This document shows, piece after piece, positions 20,566 to 29,604 of a stretch of DNA of 64,000 nucleotides. Positions within the stretch are counted from its first letter, which is position 1. The number at the start of each line of letters is the position of its first letter. The translations under genes were made by a program, and so were the position numbers. The DNA comes from Fabrea salina (Eukaryota; Ciliophora; Heterotrichea; Heterotrichida; Fabreidae): assembly GCA_022984795.1 (NCBI GenBank), contig JALIHJ010000050.1, forward strand, positions 124,001 to 188,000, written 5' to 3'. The notes beneath the pieces were generated by a model that was not told where the DNA came from, searched no databases, and saw nothing but the letters and a program-made list of their open reading frames with translations.

Positions 20566-21339
20566 TTACATTAGTGGAGAACTCGGACAAGTAGAGACTT
20601 CGTCCTCTGAACTTAGGTCACTGAGTTTTTTATAGATCAGTTCAAGACAACTTTCAACAGCTTCAAAGTCCACGTTGTAGTGTTTTTCTACCATTTGTGT
20701 CCAGCCTTTCCTAAATTCAAAAAACTTGAATTTGTCAAGCACACACAAAATAGAGGCCAAAGCTACTGTACTGCACCCTTTGCTCATGAGCTTTGAGTCA
20801 GTCATGCACAAGCTGGCGTAGGCTTCGGCGTGCATTGCTAATTTCGAAAAATCAAAAGAACTATCACATGTATTTAACAGTAAAAACTGGATGATTTCGC
20901 ACGGCGTGACCAAACTTAAAGTCCAATTCAACGCGTCAAGCATAAAAAGCTCTAAAGTCACTATAGCATCTAAAGAAAACTTCCCAGCACAGAGTTCATA
21001 AATCTGGTGGGGAAGGATTTCCCGCCCTTCTTCAAATTTCGAAGCGATGCTTAGGGCAGTTACGCCTACTAGTTGTAGAACAGACAAGCTGTTGAGTTGC
21101 TTCTTTCCTAGAAAAGAGTCTACGTAAGAACAAGCTAGCTGGGAAGTCTTGTTTGAAGTTCCGATTTCTGAACTTAAATCCAGAATGTAGTTCATTAGTT
21201 TCTCTCTGTGTTCTGAACAGAGACTTACTGAGTTATGTAACTCAAAGTATTTAAGTGAAGGCCAAGACTAAATAGTATTTACCTGTGAAAAAAGGTGCTT
21301 TAGGTTCTCTAGTTTGTATGCCTCAGCAGAATGTTCCAT
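20566..21339 (-). CDS. Cyclin, two exons
   Basis: Exon 1 (21283-21339, 19 codons from ATG) and exon 2 (20566-21267) are joined by a 15-nt intron (21268-21282) to give 252 aa. Without splicing the cyclin box would lack its first helix and a proper start. The cyclin fold is clear: HREKLMNYILDLS, then VTALSIASKFEEGREI (the helix-3 region with the conserved K and E), and LELFMLDALNWTLSLVTPCEII. A second cyclin fold covers the C-terminal half. It looks like a G1-type (D-like) or A/B-like core, and I cannot settle the class. A CDK gene lies 1 kb upstream of its stop, but pairing is not implied. Confidence 0.85.
21268..21282 (-). other. 15-nt spliceosomal intron
   Basis: Reads GTAAATACTATTTAG on the minus strand, phase 0, with the TAG in frame if retained. 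A at position 10. Confidence 0.9.
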
Positions 21340-21659
21340 TTCTATTGATCAATTTTTACAAGGTTAACTCAGTTCCATTAATAACTGTTATTTACACACA
21401 TGTCGAATTCGATTTAATTATAAAGAAGTTTGTTTGGGGTTTAAGTTTTTTGTGGTTTTAGTTAGTTTAGTGCTCATTTTTACTACCAATAAAACTTTAT
21501 TGGGTTTTTCTGAAGTTGTTTAATTGTTAACACAATAAACTCTGTAGATGTTTGCAGATTGTCATTTGCAAACCATAACCATTTATAGCAACTCAAAAGG
21601 TTCAAAAGCAAAAACTAGTCTTTAACTATTAAACATTTATAAAACTGCCACCCTAATAA
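21340..21659. promoter_or_regulatory. Longest intergenic spacer (320 bp), divergent promoter region
   Basis: This AT-rich region separates the cyclin start from the start of the next plus-strand gene and is the only spacer over 300 bp in the window. No coding frame, tRNA or other RNA gene is visible. It holds palindromes ATTGATCAAT (21344-21353) and TCGAATTCGA (21403-21412), an inverted repeat at 21550-21573, and T-rich runs. Divergent genes elsewhere in the window share 5-35 bp, so this spacer probably carries extra regulatory sites for cell-cycle control of the cyclin. That is inference. Confidence 0.5.
21550..21573. promoter_or_regulatory. Inverted repeat with 7-bp arms
   Basis: GTTTGCA at 21550-21556 and TGCAAAC at 21567-21573 form perfect inverted arms around a 10-nt loop, about 90 bp upstream of the plus-strand ATG. 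It could bind a dimeric regulator or form a hairpin. Nothing else supports it. Confidence 0.3.
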
Positions 21660-22325
21660 ATGCAGTTTAGCACAGCTTTTAATTCAAATCCTAAAAAATA
21701 CCCAGAAGAAATAATACTCCACGAACCACTTAAATACAACCTTAGAAGAGCCCAAAGAAGACCCTCAGTCACCAAAAAACCAAGAAAAAACCCCACTTTC
21801 ATAACGAAGCACTCCCAGAAAAGACTCTCACCCAGCCTTTCCACTCCCAGGTCACAAAACCCTCCAGAACCCCAACCACGTCCTTCACAAATCCCCCAAA
21901 AAAGCTTAAACTTCACTACAAACCTGTGCCTTGACAAGATCTCCCGAGCAAAAGGAAGCCTGATCAGAGGCGCCAAAAGAAAGTCGTCACAGAAAAGGAC
22001 CCAAGAATCAACACTAAGCGGGGTATCCCAAAGCTCGACTTGGGACTTAAGAAGCAGTTACCAAGACACCCCCCAAAACAGAGTCCAAATAGCTTCCAAA
22101 CTGCAACACGAAGTTGAAAAGCGCAAAAAACTAGAACGGTCTTACAAAGACTTGCTTTGGAAGCACCAAAGCTCAACACAAAAAGCAGACACAGCTGTAG
22201 GAACTCATTGCAGCAACGAAGCACTTACTTGGATCCTGCAAGACCTAAAAGAAATTAAGTCCAGACTTTCGAACCTTGAAAGTTTCACATCTAAATTAGA
22301 CCAAAAACTTAGAGTTAACATATAA
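21660..22325 (+). CDS. Basic Ser/Pro-rich protein with C-terminal coiled coil
   Basis: I do not recognise this 221-aa protein. Residues ~1-130 are rich in Arg, Lys, Ser, Pro and Gln and look disordered. Residues ~150-221 alternate a basic helix (HEVEKRKKLERSYKDLLWKH) with a second heptad-like helix (LKEIKSRLSNLESFTSKLDQ). That layout is common for microtubule- or basal-body-associated proteins, but that is only a guess. It is the first gene after the 320-bp spacer and is followed by four more plus-strand genes with spacings of 5-29 bp. Confidence 0.65.
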   Translation: MQFSTAFNSNPKKYPEEIILHEPLKYNLRRAQRRPSVTKKPRKNPTFITKHSQKRLSPSLSTPRSQNPPEPQPRPSQIPQKSLNFTTNLCLDKISRAKGSLIRGAKRKSSQKRTQESTLSGVSQSSTWDLRSSYQDTPQNRVQIASKLQHEVEKRKKLERSYKDLLWKHQSSTQKADTAVGTHCSNEALTWILQDLKEIKSRLSNLESFTSKLDQKLRVNI

Positions 22326-22344
22326 ATACTTTAAACCATTTATA

Positions 22345-22578
22345 ATGCAGTCAGCTGTTGTGTATGCAAGACTTAAAAGTAAAAAAAACAACAACCTCAG
22401 AAAGCAAAGAAGCAAAACTTTTTCCCCACCAAGAGTTTACCAAGTCAACCACTTCAGTTCTGATAACTCTGAAGAGCACCAAGACCCTGGACCGTATAAC
22501 TACTCTGAAGGAACGGAACCAACCAACCAGACTCAAAGATCCCAAGCCAAAAAGACCAGCTGCTGTGCAGTGATGTAA
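22345..22578 (+). CDS. Small protein with C-terminal CaaX prenylation motif
   Basis: This 77-aa basic, polar protein ends in SCCAVM. CAVM fits a CaaX box, with Met at the last position favouring farnesylation. The Cys just before it could be palmitoylated, so the protein is probably tethered to a membrane by two lipids. The rest has no recognisable domain. A second frame over the same bases (22358-22573) is also open, but it overlaps this one almost entirely and has no motif. The CaaX end makes this frame the better choice. Confidence 0.65.
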   Translation: MQSAVVYARLKSKKNNNLRKQRSKTFSPPRVYQVNHFSSDNSEEHQDPGPYNYSEGTEPTNQTQRSQAKKTSCCAVM

Positions 22579-22607
22579 TTTTATAGTCTGTAGATCCACT
22601 AATAAAA

Positions 22608-23189
22608 ATGTTAGCGAAAAGACTACTAAGGTACATACAAATTAAATCCACTCCAAACCCAGCGTGTCTTAAGTTCTTAACTGACGAACAAGTACTTTCT
22701 GAGGGCACTTGTGACTTTGCAGACCCTAAGTTTGCTTCTATTTCGCCACTGGCAACTGAAATCTTTGAACTTCCTGGAGTTAACCGAGTGTTTTTTGCAA
22801 AGGACTACGTTTCAGTAACTAAGAACGAAGAAGTGCCCTGGGAAGCTTTGCAAGACACCATTTCGAGTGTCATAGAGCAGTACTTGACAGAAAAAAGACC
22901 TATTTTCACTGACGATGCTCCTCAAGAAGAAGACAACTACGACTCAGACAGCGAAGTTATCCAGATAATCAAAGAAATTCTGGAAGGCAGAGTTAGGCCC
23001 CACGTGCAAGAAGACGGAGGGGACATTAAGTTCCTCGGCTTTGACGAAGAAACAGGAGTTGTTTCTCTGGAACTCAGGGGTTCTTGTGTAGGGTGTCCTT
23101 CTTCAAGTGCTACTTTGAAGGACGGCATTGAAAAGATGATTATGTTTTATCTGCCTGAGGTCAAAGGCGTGAGAGCAGTAGATAATTAG
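22608..23189 (+). CDS. NFU1: Mitochondrial iron-sulfur scaffold NFU1
   Basis: This 193-aa protein helps build [4Fe-4S] clusters and hand them to mitochondrial enzymes such as lipoate synthase and aconitase. The N-terminal Nfu domain starts at IQIKSTPNPACLKFL and ends near VFFAKDYVSVTK. The C-terminal NifU-like domain has RPHVQEDGGDI and the cluster ligands C160 and C163 in GSCVGCPSS. A short basic N-terminus (MLAKRLLRYI) could act as a mitochondrial targeting sequence. The length fits NFU1 with a short leader. It ends 5 bp before the MPP6 gene. Confidence 0.95.
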   Translation: MLAKRLLRYIQIKSTPNPACLKFLTDEQVLSEGTCDFADPKFASISPLATEIFELPGVNRVFFAKDYVSVTKNEEVPWEALQDTISSVIEQYLTEKRPIFTDDAPQEEDNYDSDSEVIQIIKEILEGRVRPHVQEDGGDIKFLGFDEETGVVSLELRGSCVGCPSSSATLKDGIEKMIMFYLPEVKGVRAVDN

Positions 23190-23194
23190 TAAAT

Positions 23195-23464
23195 ATGAGC
23201 AACCTCTCCAGTAAACTCAAGTCACTTAAGTTCATGACTAAGAACTCTGAAACTCCACAGGAAGCCAAACCCACGCTTGAAGAAAAGTGGACTCTTAAGC
23301 ACATATACAAACCCAAAGTTCAGGAAGAAACCCAAGTTGCCGATGACCCTGTTCCTAGCAGAATTAGTTTTGGAGGCTTCAACCCTGCTTTCGAACTTAA
23401 AAAGCGCAAAAGAAAGAAGAAACAAGGCAAAGCTCCTGAGTTAAGGAAAAGAAAAACTAATTAA
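23195..23464 (+). CDS. MPHOSPH6: MPP6-family nuclear exosome cofactor
   Basis: This is a small (89 aa) basic protein. The N-terminal LSSKLKSLKFMTK matches the conserved LSKNLLRMKFM block of M-phase phosphoprotein 6, and the central RISFGGFNPAFE matches its RMSFRGFNPEVE block. A Lys/Arg-rich tail follows. MPP6 links the nuclear RNA exosome core to the Mtr4 helicase for rRNA processing. The protein is shorter than human MPP6 (160 aa), mostly at the C-terminus. Its last 8 bp overlap the 3' end of the convergent methyltransferase gene. Confidence 0.8.
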   Translation: MSNLSSKLKSLKFMTKNSETPQEAKPTLEEKWTLKHIYKPKVQEETQVADDPVPSRISFGGFNPAFELKKRKRKKKQGKAPELRKRKTN

Positions 23465-24068
23465 CACTGTGTTTAACTAGAGTGAACTGTATGCTTTCAG
23501 AAACATCCAGTTGAACCAAGTCTAAGCTTACTTCCGAAGCAGCTTCGTAAAGAACTTCTTTAGCAGGGGAAAACCTGACTGTGTGATTAGCGAGTAAACA
23601 AGTTCCTTCAGGAGCTAGTGTTTTTTTAATTGTCTGGAGTAAAGGCTTAACTAAGCTGTGGTCGTAACTAAATAAAACTTACATAACATCACTGCCCAAC
23701 ACCAAGTCATAAGTAGTCTGGCCTTCTCCCCAAACTAACTGAGCAGCTTCAGCATCCACACCGTTTAGCTTTATGTTATCTTCTATCAAAGAAACAGCTT
23801 CAGGGTTTCCGTCTGTGATAGTTACTTGGGCTGAGTAGAACTTAGCAGCGTAGAGACCAACTAGTCCTGTGCCAGCTCCCAGTTCAAGCACTTTGGTGCC
23901 GGGCTGAACATACTTGCCCAGTGCTTCACACAAGCACTCAGCTGAAGGCCACAGAGTCAAGTGGAGTTGGGAGTCTACTTGGCCAGAGTCCCTTGGCTTC
24001 ATCTTAAGTGTGACTCCTAGAACTTCTTCTTCTTCAAAGCAAAACTCCTCTGAGAAAAGAAACTCCAT
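23457..24068 (-). CDS. SAM-dependent methyltransferase, METTL21-like, two exons
   Basis: Exons 23683-24068 and 23457-23667 join across a 15-nt intron to give 198 aa. Splicing turns the dead end GSDVM-stop into GSDVIYD, the expected post-motif of family 16 methyltransferases, and continues through a normal C-terminal half. Motif I is VLELGAGTGLVGLYAA, followed by ITDGNPEAVSLIEDNIKLN. Relatives methylate Lys residues on proteins such as Hsp70 or elongation factors; the substrate here is unknown. Its stop (TAG) lies within MPP6's 3' end. Its ATG abuts the SV2-like transporter's stop with no gap. Confidence 0.85.
23668..23682 (-). other. 15-nt spliceosomal intron
   Basis: Reads GTAAGTTTTATTTAG on the minus strand, phase 2. 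Retention gives ATG-TAA and truncates the enzyme. A at position 10. Confidence 0.92.
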
Positions 24069-25460
24069 TTACTTAGAAACTAACTGGTCTAGGGGCTTCC
24101 CCGTTTTGTCTGAAGGCAGAAACAAACTTAACACGAACCCTACCAAAGCCACTGCCCCCATTAACAAGAAAGGGTACTTCACGTCTATTTCGTTTAGCAA
24201 AAATATCAGTATAGGCACTCCTATAGCACCGAACTTAGAAATCATGTTGTAAAAGCCCACTGCTAAACTCCTAATTTCTGTTTCGTAAACTTCGTTAGTG
24301 TAGGCGTAGAGTGTGTTAAACACTATCAGTCCAAAAGCAGTGAGTCCTGCCACACAAACGTAAAAACCACCTGTTTCTATGAGCAAAAGTGCCAGTCCTT
24401 CAAAGACTACCAACATAAAGCACGATAACAAAATAGTGCCTTTTCTGCCTAGTGGAGCCCAGTCTATCATCCAGCCGTTTAAAAACTGAACAGGGAACTG
24501 AATTCCCGAAGCAATAGCCCACCCCAACAACACGTCTGAAGCCGAGCCCCCGAAAGAAAGAGTTTCGGGAAGGATAATTAAAAACCCGTAAAAAACTATA
24601 ATGCAAGCCATCCACATAAACACCAGAATCAGTGACTTCCTGAAGTTTTCTTCATTCCACAAAAAGGGGAGTTTCTCCATTCCAGACTTGTGGGCTGAAA
24701 GCATGAGTCCGTGCAAAGAGTCTTTTTCTTGAGAACTCAAAGGTTCTTTTTTGTTAGTTTGAGCTAAGAAGTCAAGTGTCTCAATACTTTTAGAAATAAA
24801 CCCTCTTTTGAGCAGGAAAAGCGGACTTTCTTTTAAGAAAGCAAAAGTCAGAACCACTGAGATAAAAACAGGCACTCCTACAATAGGAATTACGAACCTC
24901 CAAGACTCAGAGTCCAGGTCTGGCATAACCAAGTAAAGCGTCCCCACTACCATGAGTTCCCCCAACACAAAAAAGGACATCAAAGTAATTGTGAAGGACC
25001 CTCTGTGCTTTGCTGGACACACTTCTGTTCCGTAACCTACAAACACAGGTATCATCACTCCCAAACCAAACCCCACCAAGAACCTGCAGGATATAAATGT
25101 AAAGTACTCCGGCATAAATGGGGAGACCAAGTAAGAAGCTGCTATTGAAAGAGTCCCTAACTTGACCATAACTAAGCGTCCTATGTCGTCAGCGTAGAGA
25201 CTAGAAACTATGATGCCTACTAGTTTTCCTGAAAAAATAAAAGTAGCGTGCAGTGAAGCCACTGAAGAAGACAAGTTCCAAGTTTCCATGAAAACGTAAC
25301 TTAGCAAGGATATAAAAGCCATTTCAGCACCTTCAGCAAACATCCCTCCCAAGCCTACAGCTGCTAGTATTAAGAACTGGTACTTGCCAAAACCAATTCT
25401 ACCTATGATCTCTTCGTAAGGATTTTTAATAAGTGGCTTGATCTCACCCTCTTTGGACAT
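24069..25460 (-). CDS. MFS transporter, SV2/organic-cation-like
   Basis: This 463-aa protein has ~12 hydrophobic spans. Landmarks fit the SV2/SLC22-like MFS group: GFGKYQFLILAAVGLGG at the first span, an LVGIIVSSLYADDIGR loop (a version of the G-x3-D-R-x-G-R signature), FLVGFGLGVMIPV and GYGTEVCPAKHRG. The central loop near ESPLFLL is also typical. The substrate cannot be told from sequence. The protein is likely at the plasma or vacuole membrane. The upstream 21 bp separate it from a same-strand unknown gene. Confidence 0.88.
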   Translation of the reverse strand: MSKEGEIKPLIKNPYEEIIGRIGFGKYQFLILAAVGLGGMFAEGAEMAFISLLSYVFMETWNLSSSVASLHATFIFSGKLVGIIVSSLYADDIGRLVMVKLGTLSIAASYLVSPFMPEYFTFISCRFLVGFGLGVMIPVFVGYGTEVCPAKHRGSFTITLMSFFVLGELMVVGTLYLVMPDLDSESWRFVIPIVGVPVFISVVLTFAFLKESPLFLLKRGFISKSIETLDFLAQTNKKEPLSSQEKDSLHGLMLSAHKSGMEKLPFLWNEENFRKSLILVFMWMACIIVFYGFLIILPETLSFGGSASDVLLGWAIASGIQFPVQFLNGWMIDWAPLGRKGTILLSCFMLVVFEGLALLLIETGGFYVCVAGLTAFGLIVFNTLYAYTNEVYETEIRSLAVGFYNMISKFGAIGVPILIFLLNEIDVKYPFLLMGAVALVGFVLSLFLPSDKTGKPLDQLVSK

Positions 25461-25481
25461 TATGCGTTTTTAACTTATTAG

Positions 25482-26660
25482 CTATAGGAACTCATCCATT
25501 TTGGAGTAAACGTGTTTTAGCTTTGAAAAGACTTTTTGGGAACAAGAGGTTTTCAGAGCAGTTTTTACAGTCCTTTTAATTTCTTTTTTGCCGTGTGGGT
25601 AGTTGTGGTTTTTGGGAAGGGGTACTTTTTTTCGTTGCAGTTTGTGAACGTCTTTTAGGTTTCCGTAAACTCCAGTGAAGTTTCTGAAGAACTTGGGGCT
25701 GTCAACTTCCCAGTGGTTTCTGGGTTTCTTGGACTCTGTGTAGAGTGTTCTAGTTTCTATTTGTACTGTAGATTTGGGAACTAGTTCTCTGTTTAAGTTC
25801 TTTTTTTCTTGTTTCATGAGTTTGCTGATGTAGTTGGGCTTTTTAGTAAGCCTTAGAGTTCCTTGGCTCTTAGTTCTGGAGTGGTTTTGTCGGTAAATGG
25901 TTTCCTCTATGACTTCAGAAATACTCAGTCTTGCTCTTGAAATGAACTGGAACATCTTAGTTACTTCTTCTAGCGCAAATGGCTTCCTCAAGTTTTGCTT
26001 TGCAAGTGTTTTGTAAACAGCAAAGGCACCTTTGAAAGCTTCAGCCTACATAGAAAGTACAGCTTGGGCTAGTGCTGATTTGTTTGTGTGGAAACTTTCC
26101 ACTTCGTCTGTTACTGGGTTGTAGTCGTTGAGTGCAGGAAAGTCTTTAATTTCTAAAAACTGGGGGGAATTAGAGTACTCTACTTAGAACTTACCGAACA
26201 AAATAGACTTAAAGATTTCTCTTAAAAGTCCCAGAAGCTCTTCTAACTTCCCGTTGAAAACCTGGAGTTCAGAGAGTTTAAGTGCTTCTAAACTTAAAAT
26301 TTTAGTTTCTTTTTGGAAGTCTTTATTAAGCTCCTTTAGCTTTTGAAACAGTAGTTTAAGTTCGTCTTCTAAAATATAAACTTGGAAGTGTTGGTCAAGT
26401 AATAGAGGAGTTGGGTACTTTAAGTAAGGAAATGCGTTTAGCAAGTTGGAGGACTTGTGCAATTTAATTCTGAAAACTTGGACTCTGCAACCGTACAACT
26501 TGGAGTTCCTAGTAGAAAAGCAAGTAGTTTCTGTAGTGAAAGTCCTAATGGGGGCTCTGAAGTAAAGGTACGCGCTGTGGTGGTTAGTCCCCATAGGTAT
26601 CTTTTTAACCAACAAGTTCTTTTTGTTGAACGAACCAGAACTTATAGTCATGAATTCCAT
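25482..26660 (-). CDS. Unknown protein, three exons
   Basis: Two 15-nt introns (26046-26060 and 26180-26194) join exons 26195-26660, 26061-26179 and 25482-26045 into 382 aa. Both introns cause in-frame stops if retained and both fit the window's intron consensus. The start is taken as the ATG at 26660 (MEFMTISSG), because farther upstream the frame runs into the next gene's coding end. The N-terminal half looks globular with beta strands and a helical hairpin near residues 110-160. The C-terminal third is very basic (Lys/Arg/His) and may bind nucleic acid. I do not recognise the family. Confidence 0.75.
26046..26060 (-). other. 15-nt spliceosomal intron
   Basis: Reads GTACTTTCTATGTAG on the minus strand, phase 0. 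It is the only one of the set with GTAC in place of GTAA. A at position 10. Confidence 0.85.
26180..26194 (-). other. 15-nt spliceosomal intron
   Basis: Reads GTAAGTTCTAAGTAG on the minus strand, phase 1, with in-frame TAA if retained. A at position 10. Confidence 0.9.
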
Positions 26661-26667
26661 TAAATTA

Positions 26668-27393
26668 TTAAAGACAGTCAATAAAACCTTGCATAGTTTC
26701 AAACAAAGGCAGCCCAGCAACTGACTCAATGTTATTGTGGCCTGCTGCTTCTACGTAGTATGCTAGTTTCTTGGTGCTTTTGCAGTTCTTAAACAAGTCT
26801 TTTGCGTGCTGTATAGGAACGATCTCGTCTCTTGTGCCGTGAATTATTAGTAAAGGACACTTGATTCTTTTAATTCTGTCAATGTTGGGAAACATGTCCC
26901 CTGGAAGAGTGAACCTGAACTCCAAAATCACTCTATACACCGAAGTAAGCGGTGTCTGGAGTATAAGGCCTCCTATCTCAGGGTACTTCTCAGCAATGTA
27001 ACAACTAGGTCCTGAGCCCAGGGACCTCCCGTAAAGCACTATCTTTTGTAGAGGAATCTTGCAGCACTCAGTTAGGAACCACATTGCTGCTTCGATGTCT
27101 GAGTAAACAAACTGCTCTGAAGGGGAGTTTTGGGAGTCCCCGTAGCCTGTGTACTCGTACAGCATAACGTTAACTCGGACTTTGTGGACAAAAACTCTTT
27201 GAACCCACTCCTCAACACGCGAAATGTCCTCTGCGTTTCCATGCGACATGAGTATAGTGTATTCCCTTCCCAAGTTGAAAAACCGAGCTGGAATTTGGTT
27301 GTTTTTAGAAGTCCTTAAGTACAAGGTAGCAGGTTGGCCTCTGGATTTCGGCGGAGGGGGTTGGAAGACTATGTTTGAGCAAGAACATCCCAT
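26668..27393 (-). CDS. ABHD17-type alpha/beta hydrolase (probable protein depalmitoylase)
   Basis: The 241-aa protein starts MGCSCSN, so Gly2 can be myristoylated and Cys3/Cys5 palmitoylated. That is why I start at 27393 and not at the earlier in-frame codons. The hydrolase triad is visible: nucleophile S124 in GRSLGSG, D189 in HGTRDE and H219 in GHNN, with the oxyanion loop at SHGNAED. Animal ABHD17 proteins have a Cys-rich N-terminus and strip palmitate from Ras and PSD-95. The length (241 vs ~300 aa) fits a compact version. It is divergent from the helicase gene with 21 bp between starts. Confidence 0.88.
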   Translation of the reverse strand: MGCSCSNIVFQPPPPKSRGQPATLYLRTSKNNQIPARFFNLGREYTILMSHGNAEDISRVEEWVQRVFVHKVRVNVMLYEYTGYGDSQNSPSEQFVYSDIEAAMWFLTECCKIPLQKIVLYGRSLGSGPSCYIAEKYPEIGGLILQTPLTSVYRVILEFRFTLPGDMFPNIDRIKRIKCPLLIIHGTRDEIVPIQHAKDLFKNCKSTKKLAYYVEAAGHNNIESVAGLPLFETMQGFIDCL

Positions 27394-27414
27394 GATGGAA
27401 TAGATAATCCATAA

Positions 27415-29604
27415 ATGGAACCAAGTTTCGATTTCCCTTTCCCGCCATACCAAGTCCAAACACAGTTCATGCTAAGTTTATATCAAGCACTACAGAGTTA
27501 CAAAGCTGGAGTATTTGAAAGTCCTACTGGCACGGGCAAGTCCCTGTCTATTATTTGCTCCTGTTTTAAGTGGCTTAGAGAACAAAAACAAACCCCTGCT
27601 TCTGACTTTCCTCCTCAACAACAAAGTTTCTACAACGAACCAGTAGAACAGCCCCTTAAGTCCAGAAAGAAAGCACAAGGGGACTCTGCAAGGTTTTCTC
27701 TTTCTGACTCTTGGTTAGCACCTATTCAGTCTTCCAACTCAGGCATTGACTCAAGTCAAGGAGCCCAGAAACCCCTGCGCATTCTTTACGTAAGCAGAAC
27801 ACACACCCAACTCGACCAGTTTGTTCAGGAGATTAAAAGAACTAAGTGGGGAAATGGTCCAGACCAAATCAAAGTAGTTCGTTTAGCTTCAAGGTCGCAT
27901 TTGTGTATTAACGAACACCTAAGTAACTTAAAGTCCAAACAAGCCCTGGACGTTAAGTGCAAAGAAATAATTGACCCAGAAAACCATCAAAAAGAATGCG
28001 TATACTACAGCAACCAAGCTTCAGCCAAACAGAAAATAATGCAGGAAGTATGTGACATTGAGGACTTAGTTAGAGTAGGCAAAGAAGTAAATGCGTGTCC
28101 CTACTTCGGAAGCAGAAGTGCTATGAACGAAGCTGAAGTAATCATAGCTCCTTACTCTTCTGTTCTTAACGAAAGAACCCGCGAAAACATTGGGCTCGAC
28201 CTAGAAAATACCTGTGTAGTTATTGACGAGGCCCACAACTTAGTAGAAGCCATTTGCAGTGCCTACTCAGCAGAGATTGATATGGACAGTGTAAGTGCTG
28301 CAAACTCACTTGTAAACGAGTACTACGAAATGTACACAAAAATTTTAACTCCCAGAACTGGAATGTACCTTAAACAAATCGTCGATGTAACCCACAAACT
28401 CTGCAAATTCATGGCTAACTGTCAAGTGTCAGATTCACTGGAGGCCCGAGATTTGCTAAAGGACCAAGACCTCCTCAGGTACAACTTATTTGAAATCTAC
28501 GGGTGGGTTGAAGAGTTCAGGCTAATTTCTAAACTGTATGGTTTCCGAGCAAGGGCCAGTGCTGCCAGTGACTCTTTGAAATTGCTTAACTCAATAGAAT
28601 TTATGGTAGCTTTGAGCAAGGACCAAAGCGACGGCAAAGTAATAGTTGAAGTGCACCAACCAGAAAAAAAAGCTTTTAGTAAAAGTTCTTCTTTTTTCCA
28701 GAAACCCAAAAAGTTCCAAGAACAGGCAAAAAAAGTTAACTTGAGGTACTTGCTTCTAGACCCCGTAAGGCCTTTCCGGAAGATACTGGACTCTTCAAGG
28801 TGCGTAGTGCTGGCTGGAGGAACTATGGAACCTAGGAACGAATTCAAGTCTTTGTTTGCACACTTGAACCCTTCTCAGGTGATTCACTTTAGTTGCGGGC
28901 ACGTTATTCCCAGTGACCATCTACTGTTAGCTACAGTTTGGGGAGGAAACAAGGGGCCCTTTAGGTTTACTTACGAAAACAGAAACAACGAGTCAATGCT
29001 TGGAGACTTAGTTTCGTTACTAGACGACTTGTGCGGAGTGGTTCCTAACGGAATAGTGTGTTTTGTTCCTTCTTACCAGTTTCTGCAGAAACTCGAAACC
29101 TACTTAAACTCTTCAAGGTACTCTGAAGAAATCAGACGCAAAAAAAGCATATTCTTTGACGACAGAGAAAACAACGTGCTAGAAGAGTACTCCCAGCAAG
29201 CAAAGCAAAGGGGAGCTTTGCTGTTTGCAGTGGTGAGAGGCAAACTAAGTGAAGGAATCAACTTCAGTGACGAACTTGGTAGGTGTGTAGTTATGGTGGG
29301 GCTGCCTTACTTAAGCAGGCATGAAATTGAAATTCGCGAAAAAATGGAGTACTTAGACAACAAAGGCGGAGGCTTCAGAGGAAGGGACTACTACGAAGGC
29401 GCTTGTCACAAAGCCATTAACCAGTCCATTGGAAGGTCCATAAGGCATCACAAAGACTACTCTGTGATAGTACTTATTGACTCCAGACACGAATCGTCTA
29501 TCAGAAACCGACCTCTGTGGATGCAGAAAAGAACTGAGAATTTCCGAGCTCCTACAGAGTTAGTTTCTTCAGTTAGATGTTTCTTTAATAAAAAGTTTAG
29601 TTAA
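27415..29604 (+). CDS. DDX11: DDX11/ChlR1-like iron-sulfur DNA helicase
   Basis: This is a 729-aa superfamily 2 helicase of the XPD group. Walker A SPTGTGKS lies at 36-43 and DEAH at about 271. Four cysteines between them (in LCINEH, DVKC, KECVYY and NACPYFG) should hold a 4Fe-4S cluster. The FPFPPYQVQTQFM start and the QSIGRSIRHHKDYSVIVLID motif VI match DDX11/Chl1 better than XPD, FANCJ or RTEL1. DDX11 resolves DNA structures and supports sister-chromatid cohesion. It is shorter than human DDX11 (~906 aa), mostly in the linker regions. Its stop overlaps the convergent MFS gene by 8 bp. Confidence 0.9.
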   Translation: MEPSFDFPFPPYQVQTQFMLSLYQALQSYKAGVFESPTGTGKSLSIICSCFKWLREQKQTPASDFPPQQQSFYNEPVEQPLKSRKKAQGDSARFSLSDSWLAPIQSSNSGIDSSQGAQKPLRILYVSRTHTQLDQFVQEIKRTKWGNGPDQIKVVRLASRSHLCINEHLSNLKSKQALDVKCKEIIDPENHQKECVYYSNQASAKQKIMQEVCDIEDLVRVGKEVNACPYFGSRSAMNEAEVIIAPYSSVLNERTRENIGLDLENTCVVIDEAHNLVEAICSAYSAEIDMDSVSAANSLVNEYYEMYTKILTPRTGMYLKQIVDVTHKLCKFMANCQVSDSLEARDLLKDQDLLRYNLFEIYGWVEEFRLISKLYGFRARASAASDSLKLLNSIEFMVALSKDQSDGKVIVEVHQPEKKAFSKSSSFFQKPKKFQEQAKKVNLRYLLLDPVRPFRKILDSSRCVVLAGGTMEPRNEFKSLFAHLNPSQVIHFSCGHVIPSDHLLLATVWGGNKGPFRFTYENRNNESMLGDLVSLLDDLCGVVPNGIVCFVPSYQFLQKLETYLNSSRYSEEIRRKKSIFFDDRENNVLEEYSQQAKQRGALLFAVVRGKLSEGINFSDELGRCVVMVGLPYLSRHEIEIREKMEYLDNKGGGFRGRDYYEGACHKAINQSIGRSIRHHKDYSVIVLIDSRHESSIRNRPLWMQKRTENFRAPTELVSSVRCFFNKKFS

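Noticed and set aside
21213-21228. A second GTAAGT...CAG 16-nt segment in the cyclin exon
   Set aside because: It ends CAG, not TAG, is 16 nt, and the frame and protein are good without splicing.
22358-22573. Alternative overlapping frame over the CaaX gene
   Set aside because: Overlaps almost fully with a frame that has a CaaX box and a similar start. No motif in this frame.
28497-28847. Long antisense frames inside DDX11, HID1, ferlin and other genes
   Set aside because: They mirror well-supported genes on the other strand and show no domains.
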